A stretch of 64,000 bases of DNA, from positions 1,595,001 through 1,659,000 of the forward strand of contig NZ_CP109073.1 in NCBI RefSeq assembly GCF_035917415.1. The letters run 5' to 3'. The translations under genes and the position numbers were made by a program. Below, one piece after another: positions 51,676 to 61,013 of the stretch (the first letter of the stretch is position 1; each line of letters starts with the position of its first letter). The stretch comes from Streptomyces sp. NBC_01803. GTDB taxonomy: Bacteria; Actinomycetota; Actinomycetes; Streptomycetales; Streptomycetaceae. The notes under the pieces are model-generated. The model was not told the DNA's origin. It searched no databases and was given only the letters and a program-made list of their open reading frames with translations.

Positions 51676-51783
51676 TCTTTCCCCGGTGGGAGGGGGCCGG
51701 CCCCAGGCCCGGCACGCCCGACAGGCCCGCACGCCCGGCACCACCGCCACGCCCGGCACCACGCGGGCCGACGAAGGGCGGGG

Positions 51784-53343
51784 CTATTCGGGGCGGTCGG
51801 GGGTGGTCGCCTTCAGGGACAGCCACAGCTCCATCCGGACGTCCGGGTCGTCCAGTGAGCGGTCCAGGATCTCCTCCACCCGCCGCATCCGGTAGCGCAG
51901 CGTGTGGCGGTGGACTCCGAGGTCGGCCGCCGCCGCGTCCCACTGGCCGTGGCGGGCGAGCCAGGCGCGCAGGGACGCGACCAGGTCGCCCCGGCCGTGT
52001 TCGTCGTGCTCGCGCAGCGCGCGCAGCATGCCGTCCGCGAAGGCCCGCACCGCGTCGTCCGCCAGCAGCGTGACCATCGACCCGGCTCCCACGTCGTCGC
52101 TCTCCACCAGCGTCCGCCCGCGCCTGCGCGCCACCAGCGCGGCCTCCCTGGCCCGCTGGTACGCCCGGTCGGCCGAGGACAGGCCGGTCGTCGCGGACAT
52201 GCCCAGGGCGAGGCCACCCTCGGTCCGGGAGCGCGGCTCCTCCCGCGCGTAGGCGAGGCAGGCCGCCACCGCCGCGCCGCCGTCGGCCGCGACCAGCACC
52301 AGCCCGTCGCCGTCCACCGCCGTCAGCACCGACTCCCCGGCGCGGGCCGCCGCCGCCTCCACCGTCGTGGACAGCGTCTCCATCGCCTTGGCGTCCCCGC
52401 CCGGCGCCGCGACCAGCACCCGCAGCGGCGCGTCCAGCAGCCCGCCGTAGAGCTGGCCGGCCACGGCCCTGGCGTGGTCCGGCTCGCCGCTGACCAGCAT
52501 CCGCAGCACCGCGCCGCCGAGCCTGGCCTCCGCCGCCCGGTACGCGCCGGAGCGCTCCGTGAGCAGGGTGAGGACGGCGACGGCGGACTGCACGGCGTAC
52601 CGCTCCGCCGTACCGAGCGCCGCGTCCGTGCCGATGGCCAGCACGGCCCGGGGCAGGGTGCCGGTGCCCACCGACTGGAGCTCGACCCGGTCGTCCTCGG
52701 GGGCGGTGGCGCAGACGGCGCTGGAGGGCGCCGGCCGGTCCGCCAGCCGCCGCACCTCGGCGGCGAGCTTCGCGGCCCGCCGTCCGGCCCAGCAGGGGGC
52801 GGCGGCGGTGACGGAACCGGACAGGTCGTACAGCGCGGCCCACCCGCCCACCTGGACCGCCAGCCGCTCCAGCAGGGCGTCGTGCCCGCCCGCGGAGAGC
52901 GCGGCCGAGGTCAGCTCCCGCTGGGCCGCGAACCCGGCCGTGACCGCGCGGTACTGCTCGGCGGCTATCGCGGCCGAGACCGCCTTGCTGATGGCCATGA
53001 ACGGCGTACGGCGCGGCACCTCGAGCAGCGGCAGCCCGGCCTCGCGGACGGCGGTCAGCAGCGCGGGCGGGACCTCCGGATGGTTCACCCCGACGCCGAA
53101 TCCGAGCCCCACGACCCCGGCGGCGGCCAGACGGGCGACGTACGCGCGCATCTCCGCCTCGTCGTGCACGGGCAGCTGGAGGCCGGTGACCAGCAGCAGC
53201 TCACCGCCGTCCAGCCAGGGCACGGGATCGGCCAGCTCGCTCGCGTGCGCCCAGCGCACCTCGGCGTCGAGCCGGTCCTCGCCCGCGAGAACGCCGAGCT
53301 TCAGCGTTGTGTGCTGGACGAGCGTCGCGAGAGTCGGCTGCAT
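51784..53343 (-). CDS. PucR family transcriptional regulator
   Basis: This 519-residue PucR-type regulator has an N-terminal PucR sensing domain (TLATLVQHTTLKLGVLAG), a central CdaR/GGDEF-like domain and a C-terminal helix-turn-helix (GVHRHTLRYRMRRVEEIL). ATG 53343. The family often governs amine and purine catabolism. Genes for GABA/putrescine breakdown (gabT and an ALDH) lie 4-10 kb away, so it may control them; no operator was tested. Confidence 0.9.
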   Translation of the reverse strand: MQPTLATLVQHTTLKLGVLAGEDRLDAEVRWAHASELADPVPWLDGGELLLVTGLQLPVHDEAEMRAYVARLAAAGVVGLGFGVGVNHPEVPPALLTAVREAGLPLLEVPRRTPFMAISKAVSAAIAAEQYRAVTAGFAAQRELTSAALSAGGHDALLERLAVQVGGWAALYDLSGSVTAAAPCWAGRRAAKLAAEVRRLADRPAPSSAVCATAPEDDRVELQSVGTGTLPRAVLAIGTDAALGTAERYAVQSAVAVLTLLTERSGAYRAAEARLGGAVLRMLVSGEPDHARAVAGQLYGGLLDAPLRVLVAAPGGDAKAMETLSTTVEAAAARAGESVLTAVDGDGLVLVAADGGAAVAACLAYAREEPRSRTEGGLALGMSATTGLSSADRAYQRAREAALVARRRGRTLVESDDVGAGSMVTLLADDAVRAFADGMLRALREHDEHGRGDLVASLRAWLARHGQWDAAAADLGVHRHTLRYRMRRVEEILDRSLDDPDVRMELWLSLKATTPDRPE

Positions 53344-53461
53344 GAGTCACCTTGGAAGAGCCGGAACGACACGTCCCCTCACGGTACAGCGGAGGTGTCA
53401 CGCGGCCGATGGCGCCCGTGGCATATGCGGTGCGTCTCGGCCATGTCGTCGCGTCCCGGCC

Positions 53462-55819
53462 TCAGCCGAGCCGCACCAGGACCGGCGGTCCCGGCTCGCC
53501 GGAGACGCTGGTGAGGGAGAGCACCGCGTGCCGCGGCGGCACACGGTGGGCCAGCTCGGACGCCGACCAGCGCTCCCGTTCGACCCGGCGCACGGTGACG
53601 GACTCGGTGGTCGTGTCGCGCCCGGTGAACAGCTTCCGGATTCCGCGCACTGTGCGCTTCATCACACCACCACTTCGGTCAGGAGTGCGGGTGATGTCCT
53701 GATCCTCCCGCCACTCCGTGCCCCACGCCCGTGCGAAGTGCTCGGCGTCCCACGTGGTGATGCCGGAGAAGGCCATCCGGCAGCCGACCGCGCCCAGCAG
53801 CCCGGCCCGCAGCTCGGCCGGAACGTCGTCCAGGGTGCGCAGCGACAGCACGGCCCCCGCGTTGGCCGGGCGCAGGTGCGTCAGCCCGCGCACCGTGCCG
53901 GGGGTGATGGCGGCGGTGGCGTCGTCCAGCACCAGGCAGGCGAAGAGGGAACGGTCCGGACGCGCGGTGACCGCCGCGGTGAACTGGGCCAGCAGCAGCC
54001 GGGTGATGATCCGGCCGGCCTCGGCGTGCCCGGTGGCGGGCAGGTCGACACGCACCCGCAGCGGGTGGACCAGGGAGTTGAGCGAGAACGGCCGGGCGGT
54101 GTGCGAGAACCCGGCGCGGTCCAGCAGGGCGAGGCGGTCGGCCAGGTGCGGGCCGAGGTCGTCGGGACGCTGGGCCTGCCGTGCCCTGGCGTCCAGCTCG
54201 CGTTCCTGGCCGATGGCGCCCGCCAGACTCAGGTCCTCGCGCAGGGTGGCCAGCAGAGCGGGCGCGCCGTCGAGCATGGCGCGCAGCTCGGGAACGCCGG
54301 GCAGCCGGCCGTACGCCGCCTGGTAGGGACCGATGAGCTGGACGAGGACGGCCGCGGCCTCGCGCGGGTCCGTGCGCGAGCCGCCGACCAGCGCCTCGGC
54401 CACCAGTGTGGCGGCCTCGTCGGTGTCGGTGGCGCCGCCGTAGAGGTCGAGTTGATGGGTGCCGGCCGGGTCGCCGACGCGGACGATGATGTCGAAGGCG
54501 TGGTCCGGGCCCAGGGCGCTGCTGGCGGTGCCGACGGCGACGACGGCCGCCTGGCCGGTCAGCGCGTGCAGGCACATCGCCTCGGTCACGGGCCGGATGA
54601 CGCGACCGGTCTTGCCGGAGCCGGGCGGTCCGACGGTGAGCAGCGAGGTGCCGAGCACGGCGGGGTCGAGGGCGACGTCCTCGCCCCGGTACTCGTACGG
54701 GTTCCGCTCCTCGTCCACGCCCTGGCCAATGCGGACCTGACGGGTGAGCAGGTCGTGCTGGGCGGCGCGGACCGGCAGGTCGCGGTCGCCGGACGGGTGG
54801 ACGAACGCGGCGGCGCCGTGGGCGCGGACGGCGTCGGTGAACGCGGGCAGCGCGGTGGGCCGGGCCCTGACCGACTGCCAGGCGTGCGTTATCCGGGCGT
54901 AGTCGAGGTCGCCCATGCGCCCGCTGCGCACCTCGTCGGCCAGCCGGTCCGCGGCGCCGTCGGCGCCGGCCGCGCGCAGCTCGGTGAAGTCGGTGAGCCG
55001 GGCCAGCTCGGCGCGCCGCTGCGGCGCCGCGGACGCGCCGCGGCGGTGGGGCGGGGCGAGCGGGTAGCGGCGGGCGATGGCCCGCCAGCCGCCGAGCCGG
55101 CCGAAGAGGGCGAGCAGCGCGGCGGTGTAGAGAAGGTAGTAGAGGTTGTAGGTGACGGTGTACGCGGTGGTGTCGCCGTCCTCCCACCAGGAGTCGGGCA
55201 CGATGGCGTAGAGCGGCCTCAGCCAGAACTCCCACACGCCGCGGAAGCTGAGCCGCCAGGCGGCGTACGCGGCGACCAGGGCGGCGGTGGCCCGGAGGAC
55301 CGCGCGGCGGCTCATCGGCTCGATGTCGGCGCGCCCGCACACCGCGCGCAGCACGGCCGGCCGCCAGCGCCGCCACAGCATGGGCCCGTTGCCGACGCGG
55401 CCGAAGAGGTAGGCCAGCAGGCAGCCGAACAGCAGCTCGTAGACGTAGAGCACGCTGATGCCGCCGGTGGAGGCGCCCCAGGACTTCAGGCCGAGCCAGT
55501 CCAGGGGCCAGATGACCATGCGGATATAGCCGTTGGCGTAGAGGGACCAGACCAGCCAGCCGGCCAGCAGCGCCAGGATCGCGCCGCCGTGCAGCTCGCG
55601 GTCGCTGAGCCGGTCCGGATCCTCGGGCGGCTTCGGCACGTGGCCGGCCCGCCACACGCCGGGCCCGGCGGCCGGGCGTGGCGTGTGCAGCCAGCGCACG
55701 AGGGGCGGGCCCTCGGCCTCCGGAGGCTGCCGGGGAGCCGGCGGCATGGTTGTGGGCCGCGTGACGGCCTGGCCGCCTTCGCGTGTCTCCCGCGCGTCCC
55801 GCGCGCCGTTGGTGCTCAT
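53462..55819 (-). CDS. orphan membrane ATPase resembling TraD/VirD4 coupling proteins
   Basis: This 785-residue protein has four hydrophobic helices near the N-terminus (about 78-95, 122-141, 174-190, 220-240), then a cytoplasmic P-loop domain with GPPGSGKT (397-404) and LVLDDATAAI as Walker B. This layout resembles VirD4/TraG/TraD coupling proteins, but no relaxase, transfer or secretion genes are near. ATG 55819 has only a weak ribosome binding site; TAGATT (minus strand, 55878-55873) may be the -10. A role in DNA or protein translocation is inferred; it is probably a conserved chromosomal gene rather than part of a mobile element. Confidence 0.75.
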   Translation of the reverse strand: MSTNGARDARETREGGQAVTRPTTMPPAPRQPPEAEGPPLVRWLHTPRPAAGPGVWRAGHVPKPPEDPDRLSDRELHGGAILALLAGWLVWSLYANGYIRMVIWPLDWLGLKSWGASTGGISVLYVYELLFGCLLAYLFGRVGNGPMLWRRWRPAVLRAVCGRADIEPMSRRAVLRATAALVAAYAAWRLSFRGVWEFWLRPLYAIVPDSWWEDGDTTAYTVTYNLYYLLYTAALLALFGRLGGWRAIARRYPLAPPHRRGASAAPQRRAELARLTDFTELRAAGADGAADRLADEVRSGRMGDLDYARITHAWQSVRARPTALPAFTDAVRAHGAAAFVHPSGDRDLPVRAAQHDLLTRQVRIGQGVDEERNPYEYRGEDVALDPAVLGTSLLTVGPPGSGKTGRVIRPVTEAMCLHALTGQAAVVAVGTASSALGPDHAFDIIVRVGDPAGTHQLDLYGGATDTDEAATLVAEALVGGSRTDPREAAAVLVQLIGPYQAAYGRLPGVPELRAMLDGAPALLATLREDLSLAGAIGQERELDARARQAQRPDDLGPHLADRLALLDRAGFSHTARPFSLNSLVHPLRVRVDLPATGHAEAGRIITRLLLAQFTAAVTARPDRSLFACLVLDDATAAITPGTVRGLTHLRPANAGAVLSLRTLDDVPAELRAGLLGAVGCRMAFSGITTWDAEHFARAWGTEWREDQDITRTPDRSGGVMKRTVRGIRKLFTGRDTTTESVTVRRVERERWSASELAHRVPPRHAVLSLTSVSGEPGPPVLVRLG

Positions 55820-55859
55820 TCGGTGCCAAGCCCCCTGATCAGGCCATCGGCTGACTGAA

Positions 55860-56686
55860 GCCTCGGCGTTCAAATCTAGTGCAGGGCGCACGCCCGCGGG
55901 GCCGCTCGGGCGGACACGCTCCCACGCCCCACGCCCCACGCCCGGCGGCATCCGGCTGGATCCCGCCGGGCCCGCTCAGCGCCGACCACAGATGCCGCGG
56001 AGCCAGGTGGGACGGGACATCACCGTGGGCGTGCGGTCGGAGGCCGTCCGGATCGCCCCGCCGCAGCAGACGCGCGTCCCACCGAGGCGCTGCTCAACGG
56101 CCTGGTGCGGCACGTCGGGTTCCAGGGGCACGAGTCGCCGGCGCACGTGGGCGTCGGGGCGCGGGCGGCGGACGTGGCGGGGCCGGAGTCCCCCGGGCCG
56201 CCGGTCCCCCGGTGCTGTCCGCGGCGGGCCGGCGCGGGCGCGGCCGGGCCGCCGGGCCGACTGCTCAGCCGGTCCGTCACGCGACGGGCGGCCGACGGCC
56301 CACGCTGGAGAGCCCTCCCGCGCCACGCGCCAGACCCGCCGGGATCCCCGACGGGCTGGTGCTCCGGGCCGGCGCGGACGCGCGGCCCCGTGTCGGCGCA
56401 CGGGTGCCGCCGCTGCTGCTGGACCTGGATCAGCTCTATGCCTTTGACCGCGACCGCGACCGCGACCGCGACGGCGCCCGCGACCGCGCCCGCGTCAGCC
56501 CGGCCCCGGCCCGCCTGCGCTCGCCGGAACGCCGGCAACGCCGGCACGCCGGAAGGCGCCGGGCACGGGGCGGCGCACCCGGCAGGCCGTCAGGTCGGGC
56601 CACCGGGGACGCGCGGCCCGGGGACGCGCGGGCGGCCGACCGCCTCCGGCCGACCGCCTGACCGCCGCCGGCGCGTGACCGGCGGG
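55860..56686 (+). other. gene-less stretch with coding-like fragments
   Basis: No intact gene is visible. On the plus strand, frames with Streptomyces-like bias alternate: QVGRDITVGVRSEAVRIAPP (from about 56006), then PTEALLNGLVRHVGFQGHES (from about 56080) in another frame, then GIPDGLVLRAGADARPRVGARV (from about 56340) in a third. Such shifts are what a decayed gene looks like. No start or family is recognised; low-complexity GC bias could also produce this. Confidence 0.4.
56446..56469. repeat. GACCGC hexamer repeat
   Basis: Four GACCGC units occur in tandem inside the gene-less stretch at 55860-56686 and are followed by similar degenerate units to about 56495. Such tracts are prone to slippage. 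Confidence 0.85.
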
Positions 56687-56689
56687 TCG

Positions 56690-57607
56690 CTAGGGGAGGG
56701 TGAGGCCGTAGTAGTTCAGCACCTCCGTGATCGGCTGGTAGTACGTGGTCCCGCCCGTGGAGCAGTTGCCGCTGCCGCCCGAGGTGAGTCCGATGGCCGT
56801 GTTGCCGGAGAAGAGCGGACCGCCGCTGTCGCCGGGCTCGGCGCAGACGTTGGTCTGGATCAGGCCGGAGACGATGTCGCCGCCGCCGTAGTCGACCGTC
56901 CAGTTCAGCCCGGTCACCGTGCCGCCTCGCAGGCCCGTGGTCCGGCCGCTGCGTTCCACCGGAAGTCCGATGGAGGCGTCGGCCGCCCCGGTGATCCGGC
57001 GGAAGGTGCCGTTCCACAGATAGACGTCGCCGGGGCCGGGGAAGCCCTGGTTGTCGTAGTAGACGACGCCCCAGTCGTTCCCCGGGAAGGACGAGTCGGC
57101 GGTCGGGCCGAGGGAGGACCCGGTGGTCTCGACGGACCAGGTCGGATATCCCTCGGTGCAGTGGCCCGCAGTCACGAAGTAGCGCGCGGTGCCGTAGAGG
57201 ACGTTGAAGCCCACCGAGCAGCTCCAGCCGGCCGAGGCGCGGATGCCCTCGCCGCCGGCGATCAACGGGGTGAGGGTGCCGGGCACGCGCTCGACCCGGA
57301 TGGCGTCGGCGAGCGTGCCCGCCTCCCGTTCCATCCGGTCGAGCTCGGCGTCGGTGACCGTGGAGTCGGCCTGGACGAGCACGGTGTTGGCCGTCTCGTC
57401 GACGGCCCAGGCGGTGCCGCCGATATCGGCGGCGAGGACGACCTCGCTCGCCACGGCGAGCTGCTCAGCGGTGAACGTGTGGGGGGTGTCCGCGCCCGCC
57501 GGCCCGTGGGCGGTGAGGGCGAGAACGACGGCCAGGCCAAAGGCCATGGCGAGCGACGGGCCACGACGGGCCCCGCGAATGGTTCGCTGGCTCTTCACAC
57601 TCCGCAT
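56690..57607 (-). CDS. streptogrisin-type secreted serine protease
   Basis: This 305-residue S1E protease has a signal peptide (~1-40), a pro-region (~41-125) and a chymotrypsin-like mature domain: His149 (TAGHCTEG), Asp in GNDWGVV and Ser261 (PGDSGGPLF), plus the paired cysteines of the family. The ATG at 57607 lacks a visible ribosome binding site. Streptogrisins are secreted peptidases of Streptomyces. It is divergent from gabT. Confidence 0.92.
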   Translation of the reverse strand: MRSVKSQRTIRGARRGPSLAMAFGLAVVLALTAHGPAGADTPHTFTAEQLAVASEVVLAADIGGTAWAVDETANTVLVQADSTVTDAELDRMEREAGTLADAIRVERVPGTLTPLIAGGEGIRASAGWSCSVGFNVLYGTARYFVTAGHCTEGYPTWSVETTGSSLGPTADSSFPGNDWGVVYYDNQGFPGPGDVYLWNGTFRRITGAADASIGLPVERSGRTTGLRGGTVTGLNWTVDYGGGDIVSGLIQTNVCAEPGDSGGPLFSGNTAIGLTSGGSGNCSTGGTTYYQPITEVLNYYGLTLP

Positions 57608-57780
57608 CGTCGTGGCCACGCCCAGCGAGTCACAAGGGCGCTGCCAAGGGAGTGCGGGCGGTCGGCGCCGCGTGCGGCGGCCAGGGCCGGCGCCAGCCCC
57701 CGGCCTGGCGCCAGAGCGTGCGCCGCGCACTCCAGCATGGACAAAAACGGGCGCGAACCACTCCGTGGCGGCGCGTGCCA

Positions 57781-57804
57781 GGCCGCGCGGCGCGGCCCTA
57801 GCCT
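57781..57804 (+). promoter_or_regulatory. gabT promoter with overlapping perfect dyad
   Basis: The perfect inverted repeat GGCCGCG-CGG-CGCGGCC (57781-57797) lies immediately before a -10 element, TAGCCT (57799-57804). A repressor or activator bound there would sit between the -35 and -10 regions. Transcription from about 57811 would give a leader of about 40 bases before gabT. Confidence 0.45.
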
Positions 57805-57851
57805 GCCGGGTGAGTGACCGTATCAGCCCCTTCGCGACGAGGAGTGCCCTC

Positions 57852-59210
57852 ATGAGCACCACGACCGAACGCTCCGGAGGCCCGACCCTCCCCCAGGAAC
57901 GCCGGCTCGTCACCGGGATCCCCGGCCCGGCGTCGCGGGAGCTGATGGCGCGCAAGCTGGCCACCGTCGCCTCCGGGGTCGGGTCGGTGATGCCCGTCTT
58001 CGCGCGGCGGGCCGGGGGCGGGATCGTCGAGGACGTCGACGGCAACGCGCTCATCGACTTCGGCTCCGGCATCGCCGTCACCAGCGTGGGCAACAGCGCC
58101 GAGGCCGTGGTCCGCCGGGCCACCGAGCAGCTCGCGCTCTTCACACACACCTGCGCGATGGTCACGCCCTACGAGGGCTACGTCGAGGTCTGTGAGGAAC
58201 TGGCCCGCCTCACCCCCGGCGACCATCCGAAGAAGTCGATCCTGGTCAACTCCGGCGCCGAGGCCGTCGAGAACGCGGTGAAGATCGCCCGTTACCACAC
58301 CAAGCGGCAGGCGGTGGTGGTCTTCGAGCACGGCTACCACGGCCGGACCAACCTCACCATGGCGCTGACCGCGAAGAACATGCCCTACAAGCACGGCTTC
58401 GGCCCCTTCGCCCCCGAGGTCCACCGGGTCCCGATGGCCTATCCGTTCCGCTGGCTGACGGGCCCCGACGCCTGCGCGGAGGAGGCCGCCGCCATGGTCG
58501 TCGACCGGATCACCAAGGAGATCGGCACGGCGAACACGGCGGCGATCGTGATCGAACCACTGCTGGGCGAGGGCGGGTTCATCGTGCCCGCGCGCGGCTT
58601 CCTGCCGCGCCTGGCCGAGTTCGCCCGGGAGCACGGCATCGTCTTCGTCGCCGACGAGATCCAGACCGGCTTCTGCCGCACCGGCCAGTGGTTCGCGTGT
58701 GAGGACGAGGGGATCGTCCCCGACCTGATCACCACCGCGAAGGGCATCGCCGGCGGCCTGCCGCTCGCCGCCGTGACCGGGCGCGCCGAGATCATGGACG
58801 CCGCGCACGCGGGCGGTCTCGGCGGCACCTACGGCGGCAACCCGGTGGCCTGCGCCGCCGCCCTGGGCGCGATCGAGACGATGCGCGAGCTCGACCTGCC
58901 CGCGCGGGCCCGCCGCATCGAGGAGGTCATGAAGCCCCGGCTGCTGGCGCTGGCCGAGAAGCACCCGCTGATCGGCGACGTGCGCGGGCGCGGCGCGATG
59001 CTCGCGATCGAGCTGGTGAGGCCCGGCACCAAGGAGCCGGACGCGGCGTCCACGGCGTCCGTCGCCGCCGCCTGCCACCGCGCGGGCCTGATCGTGCTGA
59101 CGACCGGCACCTACGGCAACGTGCTGCGCTTCCTGCCGCCGCTGGTCATCGGCGAGGAGCTGCTCACGGAGGGGCTGGACATCCTGGAGGCCGCCCTGAC
59201 GGGCCTGTGA
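57852..59210 (+). CDS. gabT: 4-aminobutyrate aminotransferase
   Basis: GabT moves the amino group of GABA to 2-oxoglutarate, making succinate semialdehyde. The 452-residue PLP enzyme has NSGAEAVENAVKIAR, EPLLGEGGFI and the PLP lysine at residue 297 (TTAKGIAGGLPLAA). ATG 57852 has GAGGAG upstream. It is followed by a terminator and by an ALDH gene 3.5 kb further on, fitting GABA/putrescine use. Confidence 0.93.
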   Translation: MSTTTERSGGPTLPQERRLVTGIPGPASRELMARKLATVASGVGSVMPVFARRAGGGIVEDVDGNALIDFGSGIAVTSVGNSAEAVVRRATEQLALFTHTCAMVTPYEGYVEVCEELARLTPGDHPKKSILVNSGAEAVENAVKIARYHTKRQAVVVFEHGYHGRTNLTMALTAKNMPYKHGFGPFAPEVHRVPMAYPFRWLTGPDACAEEAAAMVVDRITKEIGTANTAAIVIEPLLGEGGFIVPARGFLPRLAEFAREHGIVFVADEIQTGFCRTGQWFACEDEGIVPDLITTAKGIAGGLPLAAVTGRAEIMDAAHAGGLGGTYGGNPVACAAALGAIETMRELDLPARARRIEEVMKPRLLALAEKHPLIGDVRGRGAMLAIELVRPGTKEPDAASTASVAAACHRAGLIVLTTGTYGNVLRFLPPLVIGEELLTEGLDILEAALTGL

Positions 59211-59387
59211 GCCATGGAGAAGGTGCGGGGGTGTGATGCGGATCCGCGGTGGGCCGCGCCGGGCCGCCCGGTTCTGCCGTACGGTCGACGCGGAAGCGAG
59301 AGCAGCCAGACTCCCGTACTCCTGAACGGACCGGATCCGCCCGCCCTACACCCCCCGGGGCGAGCGGCCGTCCGGCCGGCGACCGAT

Positions 59388-59426
59388 GACTGCCCCGGAG
59401 CTCTCCCCCACTGCTCCGGGGCAGTC
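59388..59426. terminator. bidirectional terminator after gabT
   Basis: A perfect 13-bp inverted repeat (59388-59400 with 59414-59426), with a 13-base loop, lies between gabT and the converging gene at 59453. Stem strength and position favour a terminator for both. Confidence 0.8.
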
Positions 59427-59452
59427 GCGCGCCCGCCCGCGCCGCGTTCCGT

Positions 59453-59914
59453 TCAGCCGTCGTCCGACCGCGCGATGACGGCGGCGGCCTCGTGCATGGA
59501 CATCTCCAGCACGGCCGGGTCGGTGAGCACTCCCGAGCCGTCCGGCGGGACCAGCCAGCCCACCCCGTAAACAGTGCGCGACGGGTGCGGCACCACGATC
59601 CAGCTTCCGCGCCCCGCCGCCCGCACCCCGGTCCCGAGCCAGCGCCCGGCCGTGCCCGGCGGCACGAAGAAGCCGACGCGCGCGCTCCCGTGGTCCACCA
59701 GCACCGGCCCCGGCCGGTCGATCACCCGGGACAGCACGTCGAAGGTGGGATGCCCCAGCTCCCCGACGAGGATCAGCACGTCCCATAACCGCCCGGCCGG
59801 CAGGAGCGCCACGCCCATCGGGTGCCGCTCCCACTCCCACCGGCATGCCTCCGGGTCCGGCGCCGCCGACGCCAGCCACTCCATCGCCGTTCTCGTCCGG
59901 CCACTGCCACTCAT
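59453..59914 (-). CDS. conserved hypothetical protein
   Basis: This 153-residue protein of unknown function reads MSGSGRTRTAMEWLASAAPD..., with a C-terminal region YGVGWLVPPDGSGVLTDPA. It has no signal peptide, membrane helix or nucleotide motif. ATG 59914 has GAGGAGGAC upstream and is favoured over one six codons upstream. It has the fold feel of a bifunctional primase/polymerase-like fragment, but I would not assign it. Confidence 0.7.
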   Translation of the reverse strand: MSGSGRTRTAMEWLASAAPDPEACRWEWERHPMGVALLPAGRLWDVLILVGELGHPTFDVLSRVIDRPGPVLVDHGSARVGFFVPPGTAGRWLGTGVRAAGRGSWIVVPHPSRTVYGVGWLVPPDGSGVLTDPAVLEMSMHEAAAVIARSDDG

Positions 59915-60031
59915 CCCGCGTCCTCCTCGCACCCCCGGCCCGACGACCGGACCGGACGGGTCACGAGGTAGGAGGACGGACTCCGCGCATTCTTACGCCA
60001 CTTCGCCCGGCTGTCCACACATGACGGAGCA

Positions 60032-60916
60032 TCACACGTCGAGGCCGTCCGAGCCCCCGCCGTCCTCCCCGCTCCCGTCGTCACCGGAAGCCTGGCCGCC
60101 GGGCAGGTCCAGCTCCCAGTACGCCGTCTCGTAGTCGTCACCGGGCACGAAGTCGATGCCGAGGACGTCGACGCGCTCGCCCGGCCACTCGATCCGGTAG
60201 CCGACCATCGCCGTCTCCCCCGGCCGCAGGGCGCCGGAGGCCGGCCGCTCCCGCACCACGCCGTTCCCCGGGACCGCCTCGCCGTCGTAGGCGGCGGTCA
60301 GGCGGGAGCCGTTCAGCTCGACATCCTCGTCGCCCTCGTTGGCGAAGCGCATCCGCACCGACCAGCCGCCGTCGGCGTTCTCCCACGGCTCCTCGGCCAC
60401 CACCACCAGACCGTCGTCGAAGACCACCTCGTCCCCGGCCCCGGCCAGGTAGTCCGCCCCGGCGGCCGACACGACGGGGACCGGTCTGAGGACCCAGACG
60501 AAGAACAGCACCGTGAGCACCGCGGAGATGACGGTCGCGCCCACCCCGGTCCACAGACCGCCCAGCGCCACCGCGCGGTTGGTGGCCGCGCCCCGGCGGG
60601 CCCGACGGACGCCGATGACACCGAAGATCACCGCGAGGGCGCCGATGATCAGCGTGACGACGCTCAGCACGAAGGTCCAGCAGAGCGTGGCGGCGATGAC
60701 CCCGAGGACCAGCGCCGAGGTGCCCGGCCCGTCGCGGGGCGGCGCCGGGGAGGGAGCCGGCCACGGGGACGGGTGCGCGTGGGGGTACGCGGGATGTCCG
60801 TACGGCTGCGGCGGCACCGTTGACCCGGGCCCGGGCCCCGGAAACGGCTGGGGCGCGAGGGCCGGAGCGCTCTCCTCCGGCGGGCGGAACGGGTTGAACG
60901 GCTGGTCAGCGGCCAC
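60032..60916 (-). CDS. DUF4190 membrane protein with Pro-rich N-terminus
   Basis: This 294-residue protein has a Pro/Ala-rich cytoplasmic N-terminus (~1-65), two transmembrane helices of the DUF4190 type (LGVIAATLCWTFVLSVVTLI and a second about 120-142, with RRARRG between), and an extracellular C-terminal domain of ~150 residues resembling DUF4352-like domains, ending in Gly/Asp-rich sequence. GTG 60916 has GGGGAGG upstream. The function is unknown. Confidence 0.78.
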   Translation of the reverse strand: MAADQPFNPFRPPEESAPALAPQPFPGPGPGSTVPPQPYGHPAYPHAHPSPWPAPSPAPPRDGPGTSALVLGVIAATLCWTFVLSVVTLIIGALAVIFGVIGVRRARRGAATNRAVALGGLWTGVGATVISAVLTVLFFVWVLRPVPVVSAAGADYLAGAGDEVVFDDGLVVVAEEPWENADGGWSVRMRFANEGDEDVELNGSRLTAAYDGEAVPGNGVVRERPASGALRPGETAMVGYRIEWPGERVDVLGIDFVPGDDYETAYWELDLPGGQASGDDGSGEDGGGSDGLDV

Positions 60917-61013
60917 AGGACCTCCCCACTCTCCGCCATACCCTACGGGCCGCAGCACCGCCGGAGACCCCCGCCTACGATGATCGGGCACGCCACCGAC
61001 ACCGGAGGGCCCG

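Noticed and set aside
53462..55819. Integrative conjugative element
   Set aside because: Only a TraD-like ATPase is present; there is no integrase, excisionase, replication gene, relaxase or attachment-site repeat nearby.
55866..55880. tRNA-like GTTCAAATC motif
   Set aside because: The motif resembles a T-loop, but the flanking bases cannot form the 5-bp stem and no acceptor, D or anticodon arms surround it.
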